Made by a program: the position numbers and the translations under genes. Below, one piece after another: positions 1 through 12,441 of a stretch of 64,000 bases of DNA (its first letter is position 1; each line of letters begins with the position of its first letter). The stretch is taken from assembly GCA_022818135.1 (NCBI GenBank), contig JAFMSR010000015.1, forward strand, positions 16,879,823-16,943,822, read 5' to 3'. The notes beneath the pieces are model-generated. The model saw nothing but the letters and a program-made list of their open reading frames with translations. It searched no databases and had not been told where the DNA came from. The stretch comes from Saxidomus purpurata. Taxonomy: Eukaryota > Mollusca > Bivalvia > Venerida > Veneridae.

Positions 1-92
1 AAATCACAATCATTTGTAGCAGGTGGAAACGTCGACAAATATTTATTTATTACACCTGGACGAGTTTCTGTGTTAGCATAAGATTCACATAC

Positions 93-514
93 CACCAAGA
101 TGCGAGAAACGGAATTCCGATAACAGCAGCAAGTAAATGTATCTTCCGCCAGTCATGTAACCACCAAGCTGCAAACGCAAACAAACTTGCCGCCATTGAC
201 CATGATGGTATTAAAACAGCCACAGCACGCGACGACTTGGGGGTATATTCAGCACAAAGACTCGTACCAACATTTAGATAGGCCTCAAGTGCAACACCTG
301 TGAGAAACTGCAAAATTGCATACATCTCCCAGGATGTTGAAAAAACGCTGATACCATTACAAATAACTAGTAGAAGACTGGACGTGCAATATACAGGTTT
401 TCTACCGAATCTGTCTGCAATCGGACCAGATGCGACTGCTCCTAGGGATGATCCAATGAAAAGAATCGTGAAGATAAACGTTGGTATCCATTTTCGATCA
501 CAAATTAAGTCCCA
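93..514 (-). CDS. SLC22-family transporter, second coding exon
   Basis: Continues the transporter from 1009-1290. The acceptor TTTTTTCAG|TGG is phase 0 and the exon opens with WDLICDRKW. It then carries membrane segments 2 to 5 or 6, including the MFS loop signature GPIADRFGRK and an SLC22-type AEYTPKSSR motif. The best donor is TTGGTG|GTATGT, leaving phase 2, so the exon is 422 nt. Reading past it gives only a short out-of-family tail and a stop, as expected of intron. The rest of the protein, including the usual PESPRWL motif and membrane segments 7-12, lies beyond the left edge. The intron of about 490 bp between the exons holds nothing recognisable. Confidence 0.88.
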
Positions 515-1008
515 CTGAAAAAAGCAAATGATAGGACTAGAAACTATAGATAAAGAAAAACAAAAAAGTGTATTTCGATTAGGGTAACTCAATGTGATAA
601 TCCAAATAAACATTTTTAGTCAGCCTTTATACATATTTTCACGCACCCCTGTCAAAAGATACAGCAACATTGGTTATCGTGATGCCATAGACCTTCAGCA
701 GCAAGTCTATGATTGAGACATACGTGCTTACCACAGAGGGCCTACACACGGTAGCGTATCACATACTCTCTTTTTTTTTTACTGACGATTGCTTTATCTT
801 TCCAGATTGTTTTACAATTGTATTCTTGTTTATATATATGAACTCTATTAATTGATTCTGTTAGATATACCTACGTTTTTATATATATATACGAATAATG
901 AAACTATCATTCGATTAGTGACCGCCAGTATGTTAAACATATCTTTATTGATTATCAATGTTATTTTTGGTACAGGAATTACATTATTATGTAATATTGT
1001 AATCTCAC

Positions 1009-1290
1009 CTCAGAAACGATTGTAGCCATGCCCTTATCATATGTTATTGTGCTATTCTCTTTGAAACATATGTCTTGCACTGTGATATTTGATATCTGTT
1101 CTTGGGAATATGTTATATCTGTTTCACAAACGCATGTCATCTCGGGAGTTTGTCCACCAAATGTCAAAAAGTGGTAATTCCAAACCGGAAGTATCTTCGC
1201 GGTATGCATCATTGCTGATGTCATATACTGGAATACCCCACATCCTCCAGTTTTCAGAACTATGTCTTCAAGAAGTTCACTGTATGACAT
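1009..1290 (-). CDS. SLC22-family transporter, first coding exon
   Basis: This exon encodes the N-terminus of an organic cation/anion transporter (major facilitator superfamily, SLC22). It starts at an ATG at 1290-1288 and reads 94 codons: an LLED motif near the N-terminus as in SLC22 proteins, then the first membrane segment, then an extracellular loop with two N-glycosylation sequons (NIT, NST). It ends with codons S-E at a good donor, GAG|GTGAGA, phase 0. The next exon begins WDLICDRKW, so the junction recreates the family hallmark SEWDLxCDRKW, which strongly supports both splice sites. The product should sit in the plasma membrane. Substrate cannot be told from the sequence. The large SLC22 loop between membrane segments 1 and 2 is rather short here. 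Confidence 0.85.
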
Positions 1291-2862
1291 CTTAAAGCAG
1301 ACACTTAGGCAACTATTTACGTTATAATTTTCAAAACGAATTTAGAGTTGACAAGCTATGGAGAGAATGTTTGTTTTAGTTTGAAGCAAATAAAACACAA
1401 ATAATGATTAAACCGTGTTAAATCTCGCACGTTTATTGGATCTCTCCAATCCAAGTAGAAGCTGCCCTACGTGAGTGTAGCGTAGAACGAATACTAAATA
1501 CCTGAAATAATGGACAGAAAACAAATTTAAATGTATTGTCGTAATGAAAAAATATCATGTCATAAACTATTTTGAATTACTATACAGACCGAAATGAAAA
1601 ACTGATTTTTAATTTGATTATAAATATTTAGACATTATAGTCGTTAAATATTCATGTACTTTATATATGCAATTCAGTTTTGCTACCTAACATTAGAAAG
1701 ACATGTGTTTATGGTTTAAGACTAATTGTTATCGATTGTGCAAGCCATGTTACTGCACCGAAATGATTCGAACTCACAACTTCCCTACACAAAACCGACC
1801 TGCTCAAAACATGTATATATATTACCAAGTGTATTTTGTAACTGACTAGCTAGCATATAAAACACATTCAGAATTATTCATATTAGAAATCCGACTTCAA
1901 ATAACTTTTCCGTAAACACATGGCGGTCTTACGTTGACTGCAAAATCTTCGTTTAATCTATTTTACATGCGAACTTATTGTATTGATTATACATTTGTAC
2001 ATTTTGTACTTCAAAATTAAAGAAAAAACGAACAACTAAAACGTGACATGAATTTATATTTCATTTCCCTTACATAACTATGTATTGAGACAGACTGATT
2101 ATTAATTTCCTTCTCAGTCAGTACCAATTTAAAGTGACACGGCATCTCTACAGTCTGTCCTATTCAACCGGTAGACTTCGATTAAATTTCGAATATGCAC
2201 CGGTTAGTAATAAATATGCAATCAGCAATTAGAAAATTAATATTCCCAGACACCTTTTTCACTTTATTGATTAATATAATATTTTAGTCAAGTATTTTTT
2301 CCTATAGCCTAAGGTCGGTTATGTTACTGACGTGAATCCAAGATGGCGGCGCCCGTTATGTCTATCGGGAATGATGGAGTCAATTTGTACATGACGATGA
2401 CGCCTAATGAAGATGCCTGCAACATGTGACGCTTTTCATTTCTATGACAATGCAGTGAATTTACCATCTAATTCAGTATCTTCATTCGTCAGCCACAACT
2501 AGTCGATGCAGGAAGCTGGTGCTATTTAGACCTACTCGTATACCATGTCTGCTATTCTTTGCTAAACTATTTGTTTCCGTTTCAATGTAAAAGAAAAATT
2601 AACAGCAAACACAATTAAACATTACACCTAACTACCAGATCCATGCATAGAAGACAAAAATGTAGTCCGCATTATGGTAGGGACAGTCAGTTTTACACGT
2701 TTAAACATCTTCCGCCTTTCACTATTATAGGTTTCTTTGACAATTCCTTTCGGTCACATGGCCAAAACAAGGATTTTTTCTTAAAGGAGGGTGTGTGAAA
2801 TCCAGTCGTCGATTTAACAATTTTATATTCCTATAATTTGAAGCAATCACTGTCAAACTCAA

Positions 2863-2907
<45 letters not shown>

Positions 2908-5140
2908 AGGGTGAGGGTGAGGGAGGGAATGTGTAATTATTGTGTTTTGCCTTGGTTGAATGGAATACGAGACATTCTAATCTTAAGGGTAATTGGGCTA
3001 CGGGTTTAGTTGCATTGGGACTGGGACGCGAAGGCCCAAGAAGTTTGAACAATACCATACAATGTAAGACAAAAAAGGAGGTGATCACATAATTGCATAT
3101 AGTTTCTTAATTTTCATTCTTAACTTTCGGCGGACTAAAATAGACAGTTTACATTCGTGCTGGGAGAACCTACATACGTTTTCCATGATACTATATAAAC
3201 TCATCCGGACCTCGAGGGTAAAGGGTATCGATACATTGACTCAAGATACATTTGTAGCGCTAATGTACGTTCATCGGCTCTACGGGCACTGCCTATGTTT
3301 GTTACTCGCAATGAATTGTATTAATTTAGTGAGTGACGTCAGTAATTACGTTATAATACACTCAATAAGTTTCCTCAAGTTACGGGTCGTTTTTCGTGGC
3401 ATGGTTTTGAAACACTGAACCTACTCAATAATGTTTCAATAGTATACCATGACTGTTTACCCGGAGACCGCATTGTAGAAATTAGAATTGATGTCACACG
3501 ACGCATATTTAAACGAAGTCTCTGCTTAGAGACCCTATTTTTATAAGTCAGTGATGAGTTTGAGTGACGGTGAATATGTGTTTTTTCACATTTTGAATAA
3601 AGAACATGCATAGAGCATGCACGTAACTCAATAAATTTGGCTCAGTCTCCAGTTTGACCCGGTTTTTAGATCTGATATTTCTTACAGTTGTCAAACCTAA
3701 GTGTCCAATTCTAAACTGTAATAAACCGAACGGAAATATGCCGTGTTCAACCCGTCCATGTATCGATCAAACTACGTACAACCATTCAATTACCTGCCAT
3801 TTAAAGCTCATGAACTTGTTATTATAATAAATAAATTATTTCTTTCTTTAAGGAAACCCTTGAATTCTATTTATTCCTCACCGTACGAATTTTCCTATAT
3901 GACGTTATTCAGTCGTGAATTATTTAACAACCGCCGTGCACAAACGTTAATGTTAGCTGTATTTTACACGCTAAAGATATACAATTTTGATACCCGTACT
4001 AATATCTGACCGAAAAACAACCTTCGTTCGTTTTTGATGCGATTCTCATGTTATAGATTTTAATTAAAACTGTTATGTACATTATAGGAACATCAGAATC
4101 AAAAATATTTACTATTTAAAAGTGTTTGTCGAAGATGCAAAACAGAAACAAAAAGACTGACCTCGCGTAAAATACTTCCTTAATGAAATACAGTGACACC
4201 ACACCACGGCTGTTTAGGCTTACAATATATCTAAAAAAATGAAGCTGCGTTAAAACAAAATTTTGTAGAAAAGACTTCACTTGAAAAACTTTAAATATTT
4301 GAGAGAGACTTTGAGCAAACAAATGTACGATACTTGTGTAATAGTGTTATAAATAAGAAAATAAACGCTGTTTTAATTTTAATTTCCCGATGCGAACTGT
4401 TGAAAACCAAATTTACATAAAGTTTGATATAAAAATAAGTAGCAATATCAATAGCTAATTATATTATGTCTTAATATCACTATTTTGAATATTAGTTCAA
4501 ATATTTTAATTTAGTATGGAACATTTACGATTATAAAGAGATTGACAAATAACACATCGATTTCTGTAAAACTGTACTTGGTGTACGTCAACAGACGCCT
4601 TATATAGCAGTATACGGCGAGCTTGGTAGATATCCATTATCACTTATTTGTGGAGAGTATTGAAACATCGGCTGAAAATAACGCAAAGTCAAAACTCACA
4701 TATGAATAGAATACTCATTGAACAATGCAATAATTATATTAAAACTGTTTGGCTTATAGCATAAATCGTTTATTATATAATTGAAAGTTCTGCACGTTAC
4801 GTGGAATAGTGCAGAACAAATGTCTTAACATGACGGGAATCACAAGCTGTTTGGATAATTGTTGTACCGGTACGTTAAGTCTCATACATGACTGTAATGT
4901 TTTTGTTCAAATCTGTTATACGAACTATATATTCATGCTAGGACACAGGAATGGACGATTTAATTCGTTCAGCCAGGGGTGCATTTGGTTTTACAACACT
5001 AGCGTCGCCTAACTCTATGTGGTTGCGGTTAAATCAAACACTCTCCGTGTCACGGACACATGTTTTTTTCCTATTAAAAGAATATATAAACTACAAATGA
5101 GGTCAATGTCCGTAATACGTTGGTCATTATGCGTTAACAA
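1291..5140. other. Gene-poor stretch upstream of the transporter gene
   Basis: I see no convincing exon here. The open frames are short and have no family resemblance. About 2390-2590 resembles stretches near 18960-19110 and 41710-41890 (shared pieces such as TTTCTATGACA, TGCAGT and CTATTTGTTTC), so it belongs to a dispersed repeat family. The transporter's promoter must lie just upstream of 1290 but I cannot point to a core element. Confidence 0.4.
2867..2928. repeat. GA microsatellite grading into GAGGGT/GAGGGA repeats
   Basis: An uninterrupted run of GA dinucleotides followed by GAGGGA and GTGAGG variants. Open frames through it consist of Ser-Leu or Pro-Ser repeats and are not genes. Confidence 0.9.
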
Positions 5141-5159
5141 TAGCTTGTTAACACTCTAG

Positions 5160-5965
5160 AGGTCTAAATTCTTGGTCCAATATTCATTAGACTTGATCAT
5201 AATGTATGTCTGCTTGAAATCTTGAAGGAGTTTGAACTGGGTCATGTGGTGTAAAAACTAGGTAATTCAGTCAAATAATAGAAAACCTTCTTAACAATCT
5301 AGATGCCACATTTGACCCCAACTCGTCATGAAAATTGGTTAATAGTATATCTGTCACAACGATCTCAGAAAATCAGAAAAATCCTTGTTGACTGTAGAAT
5401 TCACATTTCATACCCAATTATGTTGAAAAGTAGATAGAGTGTTTGTTTTGATTAACTTAAGGTTAAGTTCGAAACTTAGTCACGGGGTTAAAAAACTAGA
5501 ACACTTTAATGCCAAGTCATAGAAATACCTTGCAAACATTCTGGAGGCCACATTTGACCCCCAATCATTAAGAAATTAGTCAAATTGTTTATCTCGATGA
5601 ACTCTGGGATAAGTTCAAAACTCGGTCACGTGGGGTCGAAATCTAGGTAACCAGTTTAAACGAGGGAAAAACTTTGTGAACACTTTATTTTACACCCTAT
5701 TATCTCGAAAAATAGTCAACATATATTATATTTGATAAAATATCACTCAAGTGCGAAAACTTAGTGACGTAGCATCAAAAATAGAACACTAGGTCAACTC
5801 TTAGAAAAATCTTGTGATTACTCAAGAGGCCACATGTACTCCCAGTAATCTTAATCATTTGTCAGTATGTTTGGCTCTGTGCTTTCTAGGCCATGATCGA
5901 ATTCTGGTTAATACGTGGATTTAAAAACCAGTAACCAAAGAAGGATTTTCATTATTCCACCTACG
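5160..5965. repeat. Degenerate tandem repeat, period about 140-146 bp
   Basis: Similar phrases recur: GGTCAnGTGG..., AAAACTAGGTAA, and GCCACATTTGACCCC. The GTCACG-type landmark recurs at about 5241, 5479, 5625 and 5764. This is the decayed interior of a bivalve-type non-autonomous element; I could not define its ends. No coding potential. Confidence 0.6.
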
Positions 5966-6574
5966 CACAGGGATCACCCTGTCTGAAAACTTGCGTATGC
6001 ACTTTTTTGTTTGCTTACGAGAGGTAAGTTTTAAGTCTTCCATTAAAATTTAATTATATCTGGATTTAGCACGACATGTCAGCTTTCCGTCTATGAAAAC
6101 ATTATCACGCGGTAAAAACACAAATCCTACTGGGGCCTGTAATCGAACAAGGGTAAACTGAAAAGTTTCAAATCTTGTAAAATAGTGTGAAAGGTCGTTT
6201 TCAATGTCGCCAAATGTCAGCATTTGCCTCAGATGTCTGATCTTTCAGTATTCAAGAGCTATTGGCATAGCCTTTAAATTCACATTGAATAGTTTTATGC
6301 ACGATAACTGTTGATTTTGGAAGGCCAAGCATTTCTTAACCATCATATACAGTTTTTATGTTAATGGTGTCGATTCTCTCCATGGTATGAGTGTGAATAC
6401 GATTTCATCAATGCAGTTTACATTTGTAGCTATCATTTTTAAAGATATTCCTAATCAGGAGAGTCGAAACTGGTAAAATTCTGCAGACTAAACTAGAACT
6501 TTCACTGAAGGCGATGAATACCACCTGAACACCCCACTGACACAGTATATAAAACTATTGTAACATTTGATGCT

Positions 6575-6895
6575 TTGATTATTGGACCTGCACAACTTAA
6601 GGCATGGTACTTATTACTTCAGAATCTGTGAAATATCATTAAATTGTGACAAGGGGTTAAGGAGAATAAGAGCGCACACGGATTTATTATCTCGAGCCCC
6701 TGTGACCTTGACCTTTGACCTAGTGACCCGAAACATGGACCATGCACAACTAGGCATTGTACTTATCACTTCTGTGAAGTATCATGAAATTCTGACCAAT
6801 GGTGATGTCTATAAGATTCCGTAAATAGATTTACGGACGGACAGACAAGCTGTAATCTTACACTTTGTATGCAGGGGGGGGGGGGGAGGGGTATA
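6575..6895. repeat. Non-autonomous repeat with GACCTTGACCTTTGACC core and poly-G end
   Basis: Contains GTGACCTTGACCTTTGACC followed by ACGGACGGACAGAC and a run of more than ten G. The same order of pieces is seen at 9591-10200, so it is another member of that class of small elements. Short open frames over it are artefacts of the repeat. Confidence 0.55.
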
Positions 6896-7124
6896 GTATT
6901 CCGACATTGCATTTTACATTTTCCTAGTGAGTCTATTGATATTTTCCCAAGATTGTGCTTCTTCTGACGAGAATGGGGCGCTGAGACAGGGAAAAAGAAA
7001 ACCTCTGTCGTTTCATTTTTATTATTGAGCTTTTGCAGAATGAACAGGGTGAATAAATACATTTACATATGATATTGTGTAAAAGCATAATTTTAACATG
7101 AGTGGCTGCGCTTCCTATATAAAC

Positions 7125-7378
7125 ATATACTCAGTTCCAAAAGAAAGTGTGCAATTTTTAATTTAAAATATCTCCATTATGATAAATGGTAACGGTCTGG
7201 AATTTCGAATACTACCTTTGTACACAGTTTGCTATCGATTGAATGTGATGTCAATGCACATGCAATTAAGCACAAATTGCTCAAAATTTTGATACCAGAC
7301 ATCATATATATCTGTCAAAAATAATACATTAAATTAACAAAAACCTAAATGCACACTTTCTTTTGGAACTGAGTATAT
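7125..7378. mobile_element. MITE with perfect terminal inverted repeats, Tc1/mariner-like
   Basis: The left end (ATACTCAGTTCCAAAAGAAA, continuing to GTGTGCA) is repeated exactly in inverse orientation at the right end (7350-7378), giving a terminal inverted repeat of about 27-29 bp around a non-coding AT-rich core. TA at both edges fits a TA target-site duplication. The size of about 250 bp and absence of an ORF mark it as a non-autonomous element. Confidence 0.85.
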
Positions 7379-9590
7379 AGAGAAAAGGCTGTGTTTCATT
7401 TTACGATAAAATACAAGATTTTAAGTGACGTCATGGCCCGTCAGGGCATGTGATTATAACTGAAAACACTAAAAAGTATAACAAAGTAAAAACAACCTAA
7501 CAGCAGTACATACAAAAATACAATATTAGATCAAGAATAGAGCATGTATGAGATGAGATCATGTGTCATTTGAGACTGTATTTACGTTTAAAAATGAATA
7601 TTCAACAAACAAACAAAAAGGAAATATAGTATAACAGTGATGACTTTTACAATAAGAATATAACGAAGCATTGAATATGAATATCAAACGTACAATAACA
7701 ATAATGAAGTATAGACTAACAGTTTAGAATTTGCAGTAAGAATAACGAAACATAGAATAACAATACCTTGTACTAAGGCTACTGCATATCTATACTGAAA
7801 GACATGTAACTTTTTTACTTTGTTATCGTTTGTAGAAATAAGGCAGCACACACATTTTTCATGATTTCTTGCAGTCTGTAAAGTTCGTTACCAGAATGCA
7901 TTAAATTACACTGTGTTAAATTTGTGTCTTAGTATTAACCCCTGTTTAACCGAGCGCAAACAGTTAAAGTTCAAAGTTTTTTAACGTAAAGTTGCATTTC
8001 TTTTGTCGTTCAGCATCTATGGGAAAACAATGTACTGTATTTCTGATAGTTTGCCCTGTGTATGGGGGCGAAGCTAAGCTGTGATCTATATATAATATAG
8101 AACAGGAGCTACCTATAATATTCCGGTAGAACAGTTACATGTGTCATAACACAAAATAGATAGAGTGTTACTGACTTGAACTATTACGTCATTTCCTCCA
8201 AAAAATAACGTAATTATTCTCGCAAACGGTATTCTATTGATTACAAACATATCAAATTTGAAATGTTGGACATGACACGATTAACAGTTTCAAGTTAGTT
8301 ACACAATGAACCTTAGAAACAGAATGCTGGAATATTCCGTTGTTTTTAAAGAAAATGTTGTGTTAGAATCATAATCGAAATAATTGTGTGTTCATTATAT
8401 CGTTGAGTATATACCGTAATAAATATATATTTTACTGACTAGCAATCGCTATTAAAGCGCACAAAATATATCTGAATAAGAATTGAAATTCCCTCTTATT
8501 TCGGACCGTAAACACGAATAACATACTAACAAGCAAAATAGAGTATGACATCAACTCATAAAAGTTTAAACAATAATAATAATAAGTTCAGTTGCTTTCC
8601 TTTTCGTGTAGTTTGTTATCAAAATAGTATTTTCAAAATTGTAACATCATTGAAAAAATGATGCGCTACATGTATTAAATGTTCATTTGACTTAAAACCA
8701 ACTTTAGAAATGTTTTTGTACAAAAAGAACTACTGTCACTATAATTCAAGTAACTGAGTATTAATTTAGATACTGTTTTGTCACAGACGTAAAGCTTAGA
8801 CAAAACCTGTCCTAAATAGTTGCGATAAAATATCACTCTTCTAATTAGTGTGCACAAACACAACTGTTTTATATCCAGAGTTTCAAGTCCTAGAGTATCT
8901 GTAGAATCTTTTTTTCTAGGAAATCTTGTAACAATATAGTTGTGATGTAATTAGATAGCTTAACGGTCAGGTTAGAGACAAACCTGCTACACATTTGGTT
9001 TCATAATCGCCATAAAAACTAACTAATATTATAAAGTAAAAATTAGGTTTCCATTTCCTTTAAAATATCTATATACTAAGTGACCATTTCAAAATAAAAT
9101 TTTGATTATCTGAAATGTCCTTCAGATACATAGCATGCATGTCCATAATCTAAGTTTAGAAAACCATTGGTGACAATCCTGATACCTAAACTAACACAGT
9201 ACGAAACACAGGGGCATTCGTCATATACCACATTCAAAATGGCTAAAGAAAAAACAAAAACTACATGTACTACCCGACCATACTATTTTCGAACAAATGC
9301 CACAACGTTTAAACAACAACGTAAAATAACATCATTAAAGTCCCATGATCACATTTACTGATTTAGAAAACTGAATTTACTGAAAGGATAATGATAGAAC
9401 AATGTTCTAACCACTCTAAAACAATGTTCACATATGCCTTTCAGAAAGTCATTCTTATTTTTTGCAATATCACTGAAAATAAGACAGTCACGTCACTGCG
9501 CTATATTTCTAAGACATACATGTACATTGATTGAAAAAGTAAAGTAAGGAATGATTTAAGTACAAACTAGAACTGTCTCAAGAGTGACGA
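7379..9590. other. AT-rich stretch without recognisable features
   Basis: No exon-like frame, RNA gene or clear repeat was recognised; the few open frames of about 60 codons have no family resemblance. Confidence 0.4.
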
Positions 9591-10200
9591 ATTATACCCC
9601 CACAATACAGCTTTGTCACAGAAGTATGGCAACCATAAGAAAGGAATGGCCACAAGGAAATAGAGTTGAGTTATTAAACAATAACTTGTGTAAATGAGAC
9701 CTTAACCTTAGACCTACTGACCCCAAAGTCGAACTTGACCTGTATTTCATGATGTTACAGTTGTGTACCGAAAATCATTTAAATCGGTCAAGCCTTTCAT
9801 GAGTTATCATCTGGAAACTGTTTTACATTACAGTTCAGAGTCACTGTGACATTGACGTTTGACCTACTGACCCCAAAGTCGAACTTGACCTGTATTTGAT
9901 GATGTTACAGCTGTGTACCGAAAATTATTTAAATCGGTCAAGCCTTTCATGAGTTATCATCCGGAAACTGTTTTACAGTTCAGAGTCACTGTGACCTTGA
10001 CCTTTGACCTACTGATCCCAAAGTTGAACTTGACCTGTATTTCATAAAGCTGCACGTGTGTACCAAAAATTATTTAAAAGGGTAAAGTCGTTCATGGGTT
10101 ATCATCCGGAAACCATGAAAAGCAACAGACAGACCGACAAACCGACAAGCTCACTCCTATATACCCCCCCCCCCCAAACTTCGTTTTGTGGGGGTATAAT
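9591..10200. mobile_element. 610-bp TIR element with three tandem internal monomers
   Basis: The ends are perfect 15-bp inverted repeats (ATTATACCCCCACAA at 9591-9605 and its reverse complement at 10186-10200). Inside, the phrase GACCTACTGACCCCAAAG recurs at about 9711, 9861 and 10006, a period of 145-150 bp, each unit containing ATTTAAATCGGTCAAGCC and a CATCnGGAAACTG segment. A C-run forms part of a terminal hairpin. No protein is encoded; it resembles the molluscan non-autonomous elements with central core repeats. Confidence 0.85.
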
Positions 10201-10439
10201 AAAGATGATTTCCACCGGTAAGACATCTTTCTTGGTAAAGTAAGAGCTACTTTTAATTGTGATCCTGGGGCTTTAAGGACAAAAGTACGGTAACATATTA
10301 ATTTCGTCGTTACAAACACAGGTTATTATATGAATATATTCGAATCATGCAATAAAAATTTCGTTCATCGATATCACAGCAGGGAATATTTGTTATGATT
10401 GTGGAATATTATAAACTAGATGGGTGTTCAGTAGAACAC

Positions 10440-10869
10440 TTGTGTCGCCCTCTTACGCTTTGTCAGAAAAAAACAATAATTTTGTGACAAAATCTAAGTA
10501 CAAAAAGGGGCATAACTTGACCAACAAAATTTGGTGGCATCACGACCCTTGTGTCATAAGCAATGCAATTTGAAAGTTAGATGAAGAAATCTTAAGAAAT
10601 GGCAAAGTTATAGCTAACGTTAAGTTTTCGTGACAAAATCTAAGTACAAAAAGGGGCATAACTCTGTCAAATATGACCTTGACCTACAAAATTTGGCGGC
10701 ATCATGACCCTTTTGTCATAAGCAATGCAATTTGAAAGTTAGATGAAAAAATCTTAAGAAATGGCAAAGTTATAGCCAACGTTAATTTTGTGTGACGGGC
10801 GGAGGGACCGACGGACGGACGGACAAAGCGGTCCCTATGTATCGCCTTTTCTCCGAAAGGGCGACACAA
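10440..10869. mobile_element. 430-bp TIR element with duplicated 146-bp monomer
   Basis: The ends are a perfect 12-bp inverted repeat TTGTGTCGCCCT (10440-10451 and 10858-10869). The phrase GTGACAAAATCTAAGTACAA occurs at about 10484 and again at 10630, so the core is two copies of a 146-bp unit. An ACGGACGGACGG run sits near the right end, as in other elements of the window. Non-coding. Confidence 0.85.
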
Positions 10870-11725
10870 AAACCAGAACTTTTGTCACACGTAGGTACAC
10901 GCATTATAATTTTAGAATATAAATATAACTAAGTATAACTCACCAGTAAAAACAACATGTGTCGGCTCATGCGAAAAATCAAGGGTTTTTGGAATCTGGT
11001 ATTAATGGCATTTATTAAACTCTTCGCGGATACAAAATAGCGCACTTTACAACAAAATTAAAGTTTTACTGTTTTGCCATTGAACAATTAACAGAGGCAT
11101 GTTACTACATATACTAACACTGGTTGTCATTGCGCAAGAGGCTGCCTCTATGTAGAAAAACGAAACATTAAACTTAATTTTTTTATGAAAATTATAACCC
11201 ACTGAAGGTTTATTGTAACAAATAGAATGCAACAACAACAAAAGAATGAAATGATTAAAACACAAGTACGATTTCGCCGATAAGATAGCTTTCTTGGTAT
11301 AATTATACATTACAAGTGTTTACGTCCGAAGTGCTAATTGAACCAACATTTCGCCGTATGATCCCGTGCTCTTTACAGATTTAGGTCTATGACAATATAC
11401 ATGTATAGATATACAATTGAGATATTTACAATATATATATTAAACAACAACAACAAATTAAAGTAATAGAGTTATTCTAAACATTTATTGGTCTTTAATG
11501 ACAGGTTCGTGACGACGTAGCTTGCCAGAGTTCTTACTAACTGGTTGCTTGAACAAGTTTATGTTCTCTACACCAGACAAATTATTCCATTTCTATTGTT
11601 ATTTTGTAGAATGTCATTACTTGAATTTTTTTCTATATCGCATATACAATGGCGTGTAGCTGCCCTCTCAGAAGACTTAATACGATCGATATCCATTAAT
11701 AAGGATGTGAGAAAACCCCATATAA

Positions 11726-11731
11726 TTTATT
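11726..11731 (-). terminator. Candidate polyadenylation signal of gene 1
   Basis: AATAAA on the minus strand about 215 nt after the stop codon. A second AATAAA lies at 11489-11484. In an AT-rich genome such hexamers are frequent, so this is only a candidate. Confidence 0.3.
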
Positions 11732-11944
11732 ATTACATTCCGGGTAATTCACATTAGCTGACGGCTTACTTTTTAGACTGGTCAATGTTTAGTCTTTCCT
11801 GCAGTAAAACGGAGGCTTATGTTTTTTTAGATGGGCTTATTTTCAAACCGACTTGTTTTCGGAATTTTCAAGTTAAAAAATGCGAGCAAAACATATTATA
11901 TATACGCAAATGATCAAACATAATTGCCTTGACACTGTTGCATC

Positions 11945-12441
11945 TTACTGCTGTTGATTTTGGATCATGTTAATTTTCGCTTCCAGTCGATTTTCCATAG
12001 CTTTTATCCGAGCATCAAATAATTCCCAAGTAAGAACTGGATTGAACGGTTTGAGCTGCGAGACGTTTAATTCTTCAAGTATGGCAGTAATTGGTGTAAC
12101 AAAACACTCAGTATCGTTTACGACTCCAACAACCATGCCAATGCATCTAAGATCATTTTGCTCATTGTCTTTCATAAAAACGAGGGCTCCAGAATCACCT
12201 GCCCTGCAAAATGGCACATCATTGGCTGTTGATTTGATGTGATATTGCTTGAACAATGTTGTTGTTAACTGATTGGTTAATACATCCATTCTACTATGGA
12301 ATGCAATTTCTTTGACCACGGCGTTATCAAATTGAATGTTTCCATATGTCTGTTCTGTAACAGCCCCGAATTTCTGCACCAGAGTATTACCCGAAGGCAT
12401 GCCTTCCTTTCCCCAGATATACCCATTTCGATAGCTGGAGT
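11945..12441 (-). CDS. Gene 1 exon 9: C-terminal half of serine protease
   Basis: 497 nt to the TAA at 11947-11945. Acceptor CTTTCCTTTAAAG|AC (phase 1). It contains GKEGMPSGNTLVQKFGAVTE, the usual strand pair after the Asp in PA-clan proteases, then CRAGDSGALVF with the nucleophile Ser (12193-12191), then GMVVGVV and a short helical tail (ENRLEAKINMIQNQQQ) that may be coiled coil. All three catalytic residues of the triad are therefore present across exons 8 and 9. Confidence 0.88.
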
